Assembly: GCA_026770585.1 (NCBI GenBank)
Contig: MU646677.1
Span: forward strand, 153,793 to 171,752
Source of the DNA: Baffinella frigidus
Taxonomy: Eukaryota > Cryptophyceae > Cryptomonadales > Baffinellaceae
Reading direction: 5' to 3'
DNA length: 17,960 nt
The notes beneath the pieces are model-generated. The model did not search any database, was not told where the DNA came from, and saw only the letters and a list, made by a program, of their open reading frames with translations. Each line of letters opens with the position of its first letter. Position 1 is the first letter of the stretch. This document shows positions 6,401-12,400 of this stretch, one piece after another. The position numbers and the translations under genes were made by a program.

Positions 6401-8533
6401 TAAAAATAGTACTTTTCTGGTAACGAAAATTACTACACAAATGCTTTACTATTACTAGTAAGACCCAATTGTGTAGTAAATTTCGTTGCCAGAAAGAGAT
6501 TTTTTTTATCGTTTCCGCAGCTGAGCCTCGAGTAATTGTCTATCGTGAGAGCTAGGTCTCTTTCGTGCGAGCTAGGTCCCTAGGGGTTTCCTACCGTAGG
6601 GTACTACGGAATGGATAAAAGAGTTTTATTCCTTCGGACGACCCCTTTCAAGCTGCTATGGGCTACTGGTGGAAAGTTCTCAAACGGGGGGGGGGCAACC
6701 TCGAGCATGGCCTTTTCGCCATCCGTGCGGATCGCGTTGACAATCGTCCGCGCCTGTCAGTTGACAAGAAATTTATTGGACACCCATAAAATTGGACCCC
6801 CACGAAAAAATCGACACGCATAAAAAACTCGTTTGACACCTGTGGACACCCATAAAAAAATCATTTGACACCCATGGACACCCCTAAAAAAATCGTTTGA
6901 CAACCATGGAATCGATGGAATTGATTAGATACCCATAACATTCATCTGGCAACAATGAAGTCGCGAAATCCTGTGTGCTGCAGAGCGGAATCTAGACCAT
7001 ATCATCCGAAAAGCTAACGCCATCGAGGTACTTAGAGCCTACGGGTTGCCTACGGTAGGAGCCCCCCTCTTACGACTTTTAAAGACCTTTTTGTTTTAAA
7101 CGTCGTAGGAGGAGGGGGAGTCGCTACCGTAAGCTGAGGGGTCCGGTGGCGTTAGCTTGTGGCATTACATAGGGGTGGGCGGTTGAGAAGCACGCCTCAT
7201 AACCGTGGGGGTACCCTGCATCCTAGACCCTCAACCCTCATCACAAAACCATAAAAACCTCAGGCGTGCAAGCCACTATGGGCGGCCGTTTATTGAGGGG
7301 GCACCGTGTATGGAGGGGGAAGCACCATTTATGGAGGTGGAAAGAAGCCTCCTAGCTCTGCCTCAGTCGCGTTGACAGACTATTCACAAGTTGACATCCG
7401 GGGGGGGTGGTACAATCCGTTAACTTTGCACTGAAAAAGAGCCCGGTCTCCCCAAATTGATGAGACCCAATCAGACTGCGACAGCGGTAGAAGCCGGAAA
7501 GGTCGCGCGTCCAGAGGCACCCGAGCTGCCTCAGTCGGGTTGACTTCTGGTCTCCTCAAAATGAGGAGACCAAATAAACTCAGTTGGAGCTAGACTGCAG
7601 GTACAAATCTTCAAACCCGTTCCACTTGTCCCCGTCCCGGACCTGCTGAGGTCCTGCCACGCCAGATTGCAGGTGGGGGTTGATTTTTTTAAACCGCGTC
7701 TGAAAGCGTTTGTTGACTTTCGAAAACCACTGCCCTCAGGAGGAATTGACTTTTGGCGACCCCTTCCAAGGCTCTGGCGTGGTGCTCCTCGAGCCGGCAC
7801 AGAACACTCGGGTTCACTTGACTTTTCACAAGTTGACATCCCAGGTTCGTGGTAGAAATCCGTCGACTTTGGAGTGTGAAAAGAAACAAATTGGTGAGCC
7901 TGAATCAGACTGAGGAAGAGCATGAGGAGAAAGGATTAACCCACCCCGACACCCTTTCTTGCCCAACCCAAAACCTAACCCGAACCCCTGTTTCCTTAAC
8001 CCGAACCCCTATGTACCAAACCCGAAACTGTATTTTCTGAAACCGAAACACCTAGTGGCACCTGCTCGAGCGAGCTCAGAACATTATAAAAGTCCAGGTC
8101 CAGAATCTGGACCTGAGTTCAGGTACAAATCTTTTAAAACCCTTCCAGTTGTTCCGGTCCCGTTCGAGAGCGGACCTGCTCGAGATCTCGGGCTGACAGA
8201 CTTTTTGCAAGTTGACATCCAGGGTTCGTGGTACAAATCCGTCAACTTTGGAGTGAAAAGGACCTGCTCGAGCGCCTTGGGATCGACAGGCTCAGAGCAC
8301 TCGGCCGGGACGTCAGCGAACTTGAGGAGCTTGAGCATCCTGGGAGCAAGGGCTGCTGCGAAGCCTGCGCGGCGCGGGAGGGAGGCGGCGATCAGCGGGC
8401 GAGGGGGGATTGGCGGCGCGGAGGTGGGGAGGAGGCGGGGAGGAAGTTGGGGCGGCGCGGTGAGGAGGAAGGCAGACGAGCAGCGCGCGAGGAGGAGCAG
8501 GAGAGAAGATAGGAGCGGGAGGCGGAGGCGCAT
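1..8533 (-). CDS. hisD: histidinol dehydrogenase, plastid-targeted, 5' half (7 exons, partial)
   Basis: Spliced gene read right to left: exons 8264-8533, 6700-6753, 5359-5412, 4849-4911, 2697-2769, 1390-1450, 277-346; it runs off the left edge. The 645 nt join in frame into 215 codons. Known of the family: HisD oxidises L-histidinol to L-histidine in two NAD-dependent steps, the end of histidine synthesis, in plastids of plants and algae. Seen: residues 1-21 signal peptide, then Phe; 22-65 Pro/Arg-rich leader; from about 66 HisD-like sequence: LKLLKFADVP, ARTIVNAIRTDGEKAMLEFA, FGDVKEG, EELKAAYDTLDADKRDVLSR, ARIRKFAKAQRAS, VETDIPGGK, TPVENAGCYAPGGRYPLPSS, VLMTAITAREAGVKNVW. The last part is the HisD GGxxxxPSSVLMxxxPAxxAGV region, with Thr where Pro is usual. 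The zinc ligands lie in the missing half. Each junction restores both frame and family sequence. Every intron holds repeats and most hold exon copies. Confidence 0.88.
21..83 (-). pseudogene. broken copy of hisD exon 7
   Basis: Reverse-strand reading gives AITARKAGVKSVC followed by a good donor-like GTGAGA, clearly the exon 7 peptide. The 5' part (YPL..S..L) has lost about four bases relative to exon 7, so the frame breaks between the PLxS and VLIMA parts. It lies downstream of the intact exon in transcript sense. It could be an alternative exon only if a different acceptor is used. Confidence 0.75.
277..346 (-). CDS. hisD: hisD exon 7 (last one in the window)
   Basis: Seventy nt: one base completing Arg, then YPLPSSVLMTAITAREAGVK and NVW. 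Acceptor CAAATCAG|GTATCC, donor GTGTGG|GTGTGC. It matches HisD 'YPSSVLMxaiPAxvAGVxxv'. It is the only one of four copies that is open over its whole length with both splice sites; the others are at 21-83, 527-575 and 703-751. Confidence 0.86.
347..760 (-). repeat. tandem units with hisD exon 7 fragments and telomere-like repeats
   Basis: Two units of about 180 bp each hold a 5' fragment of exon 7 (527-575, LPSSVLMTAI then divergent; 703-751, LPSSVLMTAIT then divergent), a TTCAGGG/TTTAGGG tract, and a smaller exon-edge echo (tagcggatg..agcgggt at about 429-470 and 628-690) with a shared ..agtggtcatg.tatg tail. The 703-751 copy lacks an AG at the acceptor; the 527-575 copy keeps CCAG|GTACCC. 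Confidence 0.7.
1080..1116 (-). pseudogene. partial copy of hisD exon 6
   Basis: The reverse strand reads VENAGCYVPGG, identical to the exon 6 peptide except Val for Ala. The donor is altered (GGCGGCC|AATGCC in place of GGCGGCCG|GTGCCG) and the 5' half with the acceptor is missing, replaced by CCCTAAAC repeat. Confidence 0.75.
1390..1450 (-). CDS. hisD: hisD exon 6
   Basis: Sixty-one nt: two bases completing Gly, then KAGQLVTPVENAGCYAPGG and the first two bases of an Arg codon. Acceptor GAAACCAG|GCAAAG, donor GGCGGCCG|GTGCCG. It matches HisD 'GxxvxPvexvGxYvPGGr', next to the NAD-binding region. The Arg codon is completed by the first base of exon 7. A partial copy lies at 1080-1116. Confidence 0.88.
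1538..1860. repeat. short repeats around 'cgtgtcaggagaaatgcacactcc' in hisD intron 5
   Basis: Several degenerate copies of a unit near acgtgtcaggaggaa/gcacactc are seen (about 1558-1590, 1617-1645, 1721-1748, 1776-1800, 1809-1830), with gagaagacctag...tctgtctcggtctacttgg at 1664-1702 foreshadowing the dispersed element at 1838. Open frames here look like repeat readings; no protein recognised. Confidence 0.6.
1838..1988 (+). mobile_element. R1 dispersed element, copy in hisD intron 5
   Basis: Among the longest copies of a family: tctcggtctacttgggctc, an inverted ggctcaccgatttggtgaga core, ggctctctcccgctcc, a GTTGGCGGATTCGTACC box, then ATGTCAACTTGAGAATAGTC and a gggcaacccgagtgaggcag tail. 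Close relatives at 7352, 7818, 8198, 10255, 12701, 13436, 16370 and 16543. No coding capacity; a MITE or introner-like element is possible. Confidence 0.75.
1989..2132 (+). repeat. (TGTAGGG)n minisatellite
   Basis: About 20 nearly perfect 7-bp units of gtgtagg with a few gaaggg/gcaggg variants; CCCTACA on the hisD transcribed strand. A second tract of the same unit is at 2588-2670. Confidence 0.93.
2155..2600 (-). repeat. downstream array of hisD exon 5 copies
   Basis: Copies of the exon 5 3' part, each next to its donor: 2155-2190 (ADVETVIPGG, donor GTGAGA), 2324-2361 (NVETEIPGG, donor GTGCGC), 2509-2556 (AQRASISDVETDIP, then altered GG with donor-like GTGTGC). All lack the exon 5' half and its acceptor. 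Between them are CTCTGTAAAGCGACT repeats (2236-2313, 2443-2480). Confidence 0.78.
2588..2670 (+). repeat. (TGTAGGG)n minisatellite next to hisD exon 5
   Basis: About eleven tandem gtgtagg units ending some 25 bp before exon 5. Same unit as 1989-2132; the shared agtgtggggagcg end beside both suggests the two tracts and their flanking exon 5 copies arose by duplication. Confidence 0.92.
2697..2769 (-). CDS. hisD: hisD exon 5
   Basis: Seventy-three nt, 24 codons plus one base: GARIRKFAKAQRASISDVET then DIPG. Acceptor GAACGCAG|GGTGCG, donor CCCGGCG|GTACGA. It matches HisD 'aRIrxFaeaQrasixDvexeiPGG'. The split Gly codon is completed by exon 6 (G+GC). It is the complete member of an array of about seven copies. 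Confidence 0.87.
2818..3184 (-). repeat. roughly 103-bp tandem array carrying exon 5 acceptor-side fragments
   Basis: Fragments of the exon 5 5' end with its ACGCAG-type acceptor are at 2875-2890, 2981-3025 (GVIRNFAKA) and 3073-3096 (GVRIRRFA). Each is joined to a spacer aagtcaactcccatacaaagccgtcaacttag, at about 2939, 3042 and 3144, hence a period near 103 bp. A 22-bp direct repeat ctctggaattagtcaactatcg lies at 2818-2862. Confidence 0.75.
3185..3475. other. hisD intron 4 stretch with one small repeat
   Basis: Contains a doubled ggcgaccacttttgc.gaac unit (about 3202-3246), and at 3272-3308 an inverted copy of a sequence seen at 3562-3592, 6133-6152 and 6250-6285 (ACGAAATC..TTCGTAGCCCGCTG). 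Nothing else recognised. Confidence 0.5.
3477..3522 (-). repeat. R2 hairpin repeat copy
   Basis: ccctacggtaggcaataccgtagggacatagggg..ttcctacggg, the reverse complement of the copies at 3781 and 3839. The R4-type arms at 3272-3308 and 3562-3592 bracket it in inverted orientation, so the whole block (3272-3592) may be one foldback element. Confidence 0.75.
3734..3824 (-). repeat. composite module: exon 4 donor-side fragment plus R2 hairpin
   Basis: A 91-bp module that matches 4099-4189 at 86 of 91 positions. The left part is the 3' half of hisD exon 4 with its donor (caccacgcgggagagg..gtcgcgc on the plus strand); the right part is the R2 hairpin. Duplicated after the exon fragment and the hairpin were already joined. 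Confidence 0.82.
3781..3896 (+). repeat. 58-bp tandem duplication of the R2 hairpin
   Basis: Units 3781-3838 and 3839-3896 differ at only two positions. Each holds ccgtagg..cctatgtccctacgg and gcctaccgtagggtcctagg, sequences able to pair as CCCTACGG/CCGTAGG. A recent duplication. Confidence 0.88.
3934..3982 (-). pseudogene. hisD exon 4 fragment
   Basis: The reverse strand shows YDTLDADRRDVLF-like sequence (plus strand cacgcggaagagaacgtcgc, gcatcgagcgtgtcgtac). It lacks the LKAA start and acceptor and runs into the CTGTAAAG repeat. Confidence 0.65.
4099..4189 (-). repeat. composite module, second copy (exon 4 fragment plus R2)
   Basis: Partner of 3734-3824 with five mismatches in 91. Directly followed by another R2 hairpin at 4190-4236. 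Confidence 0.82.
4190..4270 (-). repeat. R2 hairpin fused to an exon 4 acceptor-side fragment
   Basis: 4190-4236 is an R2 copy ending ctaccgtaggg; it abuts 4238-4270, which on the reverse strand reads EEDLKAAYDTLD, the 5' half of exon 4, preceded by TCCGAG. The exon fragment breaks off exactly at the hairpin. Confidence 0.75.
4468..4515 (-). pseudogene. hisD exon 4 fragment with internal deletion
   Basis: Plus strand catgcgggagagaacacgtcgagcgtgtcgtgcgccgcg keeps donor-side LSRM and central YDTL coding sequence but has lost about 15 nt between them and the acceptor side. Confidence 0.65.
4650..4712 (-). pseudogene. full-length, open copy of hisD exon 4 without a normal acceptor
   Basis: Sixty-three nt, the same length as exon 4, open in frame: IELKAVCDTLAADKRDVLSR plus V, with the same donor GTG|GTACC. 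The bases before it are GTAGGG rather than CAACAG, so the AG acceptor is missing at this position. It could be a decayed duplicate or an alternative exon with a shifted acceptor; the Tyr-to-Cys change in AAYDTL favours decay. Confidence 0.7.
4849..4911 (-). CDS. hisD: hisD exon 4
   Basis: Twenty-one codons, EELKAAYDTLDADKRDVLSR plus V, matching HisD 'EExxAAyxxLdpelrxaLxxA'. Acceptor TTGCAACAG|GAGGAG, donor CGCGTG|GTACAC, phase 0. I first read it as a DnaJ-like helix; the neighbouring exons decide for HisD. It is the intact member of an array of about eight copies or fragments between 3734 and 5025. Confidence 0.85.
4994..5025 (-). pseudogene. hisD exon 4 acceptor-side fragment
   Basis: The reverse strand reads EELKLAYDTLS after a CGCAACAG acceptor, nearly the same as exon 4. 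It then runs into unrelated sequence without the DADKRDVLSR part. Because it has a good acceptor and lies upstream of the true exon, it could compete as a cryptic splice site. Confidence 0.75.
5055..5229. mobile_element. foldback element, 36-bp arms
   Basis: Left arm 5055-5090 (agagcgtttgcggtaattgt...) and right arm 5194-5229 match as inverted repeats at 35 of 36 positions, around about 103 bp. AGGT directly flanks both ends, a possible 4-bp target duplication. No open frame of note. MITE-like, in hisD intron 3. Confidence 0.8.
5254..5302. repeat. small inverted repeat
   Basis: ggcttg..cctctatttccgtc and gacggaaatagag..caagcc can fold around tatttcc. In hisD intron 3, just downstream of exon 3 in transcript sense. 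Confidence 0.65.
5359..5412 (-). CDS. hisD: hisD exon 3
   Basis: Eighteen codons, FATKFGDVKEGELWYADK, corresponding to the HisD segment (LLE)xTxxFDGVxxxxLxVS. Acceptor GATGGCAG|TTTGCG, donor GACAAG|GTCTCT, phase 0 both ends. No copy of this exon was noticed. A MITE-like element begins about 30 nt upstream of it in transcript sense (5441-5571). Confidence 0.82.
5441..5571. mobile_element. MITE-like element (TTTACTACAC family), long copy
   Basis: Outer arms ggaaacacttgtaattta and aaattaaaagtgtttc, inner arms aattactacacg and tgtgtagtaaattt, AT-rich unlike the exons. Related copies at 6415-6497, 13745-13817 and 14538-14673; the last is the closest over the full length. In hisD intron 2. Confidence 0.8.
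5673..5777. repeat. foldback with R2 core
   Basis: tatcccttaagtgg at 5673-5689 pairs with cacttaagggata at 5761-5777. Inside are gggtcaaaattgaccc, doubled ggtcctag, and the R2 core ccctacggtagg at about 5732-5745. Confidence 0.72.
5905..6300. repeat. hisD intron 2 stretch: exon-junction echo and foldback with R2
   Basis: cactacgcgggagagct at about 5946 resembles the exon 4 donor end. 6131-6285 has inverted arms (cggcgggctacgaagg / cccttcgcagcccgctg) around an R2 copy (6187-6230). A 'aataaaggtctac/t' phrase occurs at 5929 and 6285. Confidence 0.55.
6310..6330 (-). pseudogene. possible fragment of hisD exon 2 donor end
   Basis: The reverse strand reads GAGCTTGAG|GTTGTTGCCC, compared with ATGCTCGAG|GTTGCCCCC at the exon 2 donor. 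Very short, so only suggestive. Confidence 0.4.
6415..6497. mobile_element. MITE-like element (TTTACTACAC family), short copy
   Basis: Ends ttctggtaacgaaaattacta and tagtaaatttcgttgccagaa form terminal inverted repeats around tgctttactattactagtaag. Shares its core with 5441-5571 and 13745-13817. In hisD intron 2. Confidence 0.8.
6577..6609 (+). repeat. R2 hairpin repeat copy
   Basis: ccctaggggtttcctaccgtagggtac, the shortened R2 core, following two copies of gagctaggtc.ctttcgt. Confidence 0.65.
6700..6753 (-). CDS. hisD: hisD exon 2
   Basis: Eighteen codons, ARTIVNAIRTDGEKAMLE, matching the HisD helix usually written VRxIVxxVRxxGDAALLE. Acceptor CTGACAG|GCGCGG, donor CTCGAG|GTTGCC; phase 0 at both ends, so it joins exon 1 (ALEQ) and exon 3 (FATKFGD) directly. 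A fragment resembling its 3' end and donor is seen at about 6310-6330. Confidence 0.85.
6776..6905 (+). repeat. short tandem repeat 'gacacccataaaaaaatc'
   Basis: Four or five degenerate copies of a 17-27 bp unit (ggacacccataaaa..atcgtttgacacc) directly 5' of exon 2 in transcript sense, within hisD intron 1. AT-rich. Confidence 0.75.
7011..7158. mobile_element. foldback with R2 core in hisD intron 1
   Basis: Outer arms aagctaacgcca (7011-7022) and tggcgttagctt (7147-7158) are perfect inverted repeats. Inner arms tacggtaggagcccccctct and gaggaggggg..gctaccgta contain the R2 core. Probably one composite foldback. Confidence 0.75.
7352..7478 (-). mobile_element. R1 dispersed element copy
   Basis: Reverse-oriented relative of 1838-1988: ctagctctgcctcagtcg, cacaagttgacatccgg, tggtacaatccgttaactttg, aagagcccggtctccccaaa, and an end near aatcagactg. 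Confidence 0.7.
7510..8130 (-). repeat. decayed R1 pieces with fragments like the end of hisD exon 1
   Basis: Short echoes of the exon 1 3' end and donor (plus strand gacctgctcgag) are at about 7638, 7785-7812 (ctcgagccggcacagaacactcgg), 8064-8090 and 8171-8192. R1 pieces include 7530-7610, 7818-7920 (well preserved) and 8095-8130. 7935-8045 is a CCCGAACCCT-like tract. Open frames here are repeat readings. Confidence 0.6.
8198..8262 (-). mobile_element. R1 copy touching the hisD exon 1 donor
   Basis: gcaagttgacatccagggtt, cgtggtacaaatccgtcaac and tttggagtgaaaag run up to the donor of exon 1 (GTCCTTTTCACTCC in transcript sense), so intron 1 starts inside or at the edge of an R1 copy. Confidence 0.72.
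8264..8533 (-). CDS. hisD: hisD exon 1: signal peptide, transit peptide, HisD N-terminus
   Basis: This exon is 90 codons, ending on a codon boundary at CTCGAGCAG|GTCCTT. I chose the ATG at 8531-8533 because it starts directly at a signal peptide (MRLRLPLL, then a leucine run, ending near CSSA) followed by Phe-Leu-Leu. An in-frame ATG at 8644 would bury the hydrophobic core behind about 37 polar residues. A|F at the cleavage site and a Pro/Arg/Ala-rich stretch with few acidic residues match bipartite leaders of complex red plastids. The enzyme part begins near LKLLKFADVP and ends VDPKALEQ. The DNA is GC-rich with a purine-biased plus strand. Confidence 0.85.
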
Positions 8534-8867
8534 GCAAGGCCTAGAGCAACGAGGAGCGGGATGAGCTTCGCACGTCCCTCCCGACCCCTCCTCTCCACCC
8601 GCGCAGAGAAACTGATGAACGTGCAGCTTTAAACCTTCATCCAATCGTTTGCCTCACCAAGCGTTTTCTGGCGGGATCCCCGATATTTCTTCGGAGCGCA
8701 CAGCAGAGGAACGCATGCTTGCTAGCGATGGACAGAGACTGGGCGGCGTTTGCAGGCAGGTATGGGCCGGGTTTGGGGTTTGGGGGGTGCATGCCTTCGG
8801 TGTCTGCTGAAAAACTTGTTAAAACCTGGGTTTTAAACAGGTTATGAGTCTTCAAGACGCAGGATCA

Positions 8868-8932
8868 TTCTGTAGGTCCCTACGGTAGGACAATCCCTAG
8901 GGAAAGAGGGATTTCCTAGGGGGGTGACTAGA
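8868..8932 (-). repeat. R2 hairpin repeat copy
   Basis: gtccctacggtaggacaatccctagggaaagagggatttcctagg; the same core as the intron copies, here between the two genes. Confidence 0.7.
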
Positions 8933-8953
8933 TGGACTATCGGCCAAAGTAAT

Positions 8954-9006
8954 AGTTTGTTGGCGAGTGGGAGCGGTTCTATCCCGCTCCCACTCGCCAA
9001 CAAACT
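8954..9006. promoter_or_regulatory. perfect 23-bp inverted repeat between divergent genes
   Basis: Left arm 8954-8976 and right arm 8984-9006 are exact reverse complements (agtttgttggcgagtgggag + cgg), with the 7-nt loop ttctatc. Weaker pairing may extend outward (atcggccaaa / gtcggtcgat). Could be a young foldback insertion or a cruciform; no function is shown. Confidence 0.8.
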
Positions 9007-9330
9007 TTTTGTCGGTCGATGTCTTTTGCATGTGTCTTTCTATTATTTTTGCGGTGCATGCCCCCCGATTTCGGGCGACTTCTCGTACAAATCAGGTCAG
9101 AAACCGAAAACCTGCAATCGAAAGTCAACAGTTTCCAAGCGAGAAAGTTCGGCCGCGGTAAAATCACTTGTAAAAGGCATCGACCGACAACGTCCTGCGT
9201 CAAATACGTGATCAGGTGATGACGAAACACAAGACCCCAAATCTTGTCGTTGGGGAGAGGAGAAGAGGGGGTGTCGAGCGTGCCCCGCCCCGCTCTGCTG
9301 CTCCCGGGCGGCGCGCGAGCCTCCACGAGC

Positions 9331-9420
9331 ATGACCGACCGTTCGATGGACCGTTCGACTGAGTCTTTGAAAAACCGCGACGTCTCGGGCTCCAACTCAT
9401 CGGTTCTGTCCCCTTCAAAC
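9331..9420 (+). CDS. possible first exon of the ankyrin gene
   Basis: Thirty open codons starting MTDRSMDRSTESLKNRDVSG and ending SPSN, Ser-rich and codon-like. A donor AAC|GTTCAG would join in phase 0 to GGCAAGGTG at 9612. No homology supports it, the donor lacks the G seen at all other donors, and translation could instead begin at the in-frame ATG at 9588. Confidence 0.35.
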
Positions 9421-12400
9421 GTTCAGTGCCCCCCCTCGTGCAACAGGCACGCGCGAGGGGGCACTCGGTTGCGCAGGAACCGTGTGGGGCGGCAGCGTGG
9501 ACTGCTTCGGGGATGCGGGACGGCTGCTCAGCACAGCCCACTTGTTGACGCCGAGCTGACTCGTTCGTCATCAGAGGCTGACATCATATGTCTATTACGT
9601 TCCGTCAGCAGGGCAAGGTGGCGAAGCGGCTAGGCTCGGAGCTGTGCGAGGCTGCGTCTAGTGGCGACCTCGAGGATATCCAGGAGGTCCACATCGCCCC
9701 CTCCCGTCGGGCCCGCCTCCTGACTGCCGCCGCACGCGCCACAGCGTCACGGCCCCGACGCACCGCGGGAGCGGGGGGAGGGGCGAGCGCTGGGGGTGCT
9801 GGTGTTGGGAATGGCGGGGGCTGGTGGTAGGAGGGACACGTAGTGTGTGATCGCCGTGAGGTTCTGGGGCGCGGGGGGGCGCTGGTGCGCGCTGGACCGG
9901 TTACCAGCTGATCACCCAGCCCTTGAAACCTCCTGCTACTTTCATCGTTTTGCAAATCGCTGGTTGTACCAGGGGGGGGGGTCACCGCCCGAAGGCCCCC
10001 TGGCCGTGCAGGATAAAAATACGGGGCATCGGAGGGGTGGCGGGAAACAGGGGGGGTGGCGGAGGGGCTGGTAGGAGGACAGGGTGTAAGTACCACGAGC
10101 CCTCAGAGGCGCAACGAAGGGGCCTCTTCGAGAACCCTGATTTGTATCACCCGTCGCCGGATTCCGGCGACGTGTGGTGAAAATCAAGGGGGTTGAAACA
10201 GGAGATTTTTGACCACGATGCGGGCTGGCGGTAATCCTGGGTCCTCCACACGAGAGGAGAGAAGGACTCGCTGTGTCTCAGTCTATTTCGGCTCACCAAT
10301 TTGAAATTGGTGAGCCCGGGCTCTTTCCCGCTCCGAAGTTGACGGATTTGCACCGCAAACTCAGCATGTCAACTTGAGAATCGCCTCAGGCGCGCTCGGC
10401 CACATTTAGAAGCACACACCGCGTCGGTTCGCGCATATGTACAATATTTTTAGCCGCCTTTTCAACCCATATTCTCCTCAAGCCGCCTTTTAAACCCATA
10501 TTATATTTTAACCTAAATATTGAATTACAAATGTGGGCTTCGTGCGCCGCTCGTCGAAAAAAAACGCTCGAAAAAAGGTCGGTTTGGGGGTTGGAGGGCT
10601 GGGGTGGCACCCGCGACGCAAAACCTAAAACCTAAAACTATACACACCCAAACCCCAAACCCCAAACCCCAAACCCTAAACCCCGAACCACAAACCCCAA
10701 GCCCCAAACCCCAAGCCCCAAACCCCACAGCTCGTCGAAGAACGCGCCGGTTGACGCGTGAGTCTATGACACGCGCTCCACTTGACCCGCGATCGGCCAC
10801 GTTTGGAAGCAAACCCCGAGCCAGTCGGCGCACACAAAACAGTTTTTGACCTGACAGCTATCCGCACCCGGACACGAACAGGGCTGCGACCTTGAAACAT
10901 TTGGTGTACGTCCTTGAAATTTGTATCTTTATTTCGTGTAAAAATCATCAAATTCGGGGTCGACAATTTCGCGAAATTTATCTGGAGGGCCACGTGTTTT
11001 CACATAAAAGTGCGAAAACACGTGGCCCTTCACATGACCATATTAAGGTCATGTCGAAACGCAGCCCTTTTCGCCGCCGGGTGCGGATCGGGGTGGAGGT
11101 TTCCAGTGGTAAACACCAGCTTCGTGCGCAGCCCGTCTCGAAAAACGCGTCGGTTGACGCGCCGGGCTAAAAAAACCGCGTCGGTTGGCGCATTTAAAAC
11201 AGTTTTTTCGAGGGTTTCCGCAGTGATCAACGTCCGTCTATTCTCATCACGTCCGATGTGTGCGCAGCTCGTGGCGAAGAACGCGTCGGTTGACGCGTCG
11301 GACTATGACAAGCGCTCAGCGATGCATCTTGCGTGCGCCGAGGGGCACGTGCATGTGGTGCGAACCCCGAAACCTGAAACCCGAAACCCGAAACCCGAAA
11401 CCTGAAACCTGAAACCTGAAACCTGAAACCCGAAGCCCTGAATCCGAAGCCCGAAGACCTAAACCCCAAACCTCGTGGTACGTTCAGGGTTCGGGGCTCG
11501 GGGTTCAGGGTTTCATGTCCAGGGGATGGGGTGTGATGTTGAGGGGTTTGGGGTTGTGATGTTGAGGGGTTTGGGGCGTGGTACGTTCAGGGTTCGGGGC
11601 TCGGGGTTCAGGGTTTCATGTCCAGGGGATGGGGTGTGATGTTGAGGGGTTTGGGGTTGGGAGATGAGTCCTCCCCCCAGACGCGAGGCGTGAGGCGTGA
11701 GGCGTGAGGCTTCAGACGCCCCCGAAAAAATCACACACAGCTAGCGTTTAGGGCTTAGAGGGATTAGGGTTCAGGTGCTCACCAGGGCTTAGGGTTGAGG
11801 TGCACCGTGCGACGTAAAGGTTCAGGATTGCGTTTCAAGCCTCAGTGCTTAGGGTTGAGGTGCCCCCTGAGGTGCCCTGTGAGGGTTGAGGGTTGCGTTT
11901 GAGGATCGGGGTGGAGGTTTCCAGTGGTAAGGCGTTCAGGATTGCGGGTTCAGGATCCTGAGGGTTCAGGATTCCTGAGGGTTCAGGATTCCTGAGGGTT
12001 CAGGATTGCGTGTCAAGCACTAACAACTCCCCCCGGCGATGCATCTTGCGTGCGCCGAGGGGCACGTCGCAGAAATTCAGCGCATAAATTCAGTACACAA
12101 GGGCGAATAGAAAGCCTTCAGGACGAGATAAAGTCGTGGTGCGTTAAGGGTTCGGAGTTTCTAGCTCCGCCTGGGTTTGATTCTGTCTCGTCCTGAAGGC
12201 TTTCTATTCGCCCTTGTGTACTGAATTTCTGCGCTTAAATACTTATACAGACGCACCAGAAAAACATCACACATAGCTAGGGTTGAGGGCTTAGAGGGCT
12301 TGGGGTTCAGGTGCCCACCAGGGCTTAGGGTTGAGGTGCCCCGTGAGGCGTGAGGGTTGAGGGTTGCGTTTCAAGCCTCAGTGCTTAGGGTTGAGGTGCC

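Larger units (their letters stand above)
8534..9330. promoter_or_regulatory. divergent intergenic region, promoter location inferred
   Basis: This lies between the hisD start codon and the earliest plausible ankyrin-gene start, so both promoters and 5' untranslated regions should be here. I see no convincing TATA box. It contains an R2 copy (8868-8932) and a perfect hairpin (8954-9006). 9007-9330 holds no recognised gene. Confidence 0.5.
10389..11200 (+). repeat. upstream array of ankyrin exon B fragments
   Basis: Degenerate copies of the exon B 5' end (gcag|ctcgtggcgaagaacgcg): about 10395-10425, 10534-10575, 10731-10778 (with CACAG acceptor but a 2-nt deletion that breaks the frame), 10804-10835, 11127-11167 and 11170-11195. 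They are separated by CCCCAAA repeat and AT-rich sequence. Confidence 0.72.

Noticed and set aside
6611-6823. Plus-strand 70-codon frame
   Set aside because: Overlaps hisD exon 2 on the other strand and runs through a G-run and short tandem repeats.
8313-8598. Other long frames opposite or overlapping hisD exon 1
   Set aside because: Purine/pyrimidine-biased GC-rich shadows of exon 1; none shows a domain.
9588-9830. Single-exon 80-codon protein
   Set aside because: Only the first 33 codons look coding (ankyrin start); after the GAG|GTCCAC donor the frame becomes low-complexity Arg/Gly/Ala.
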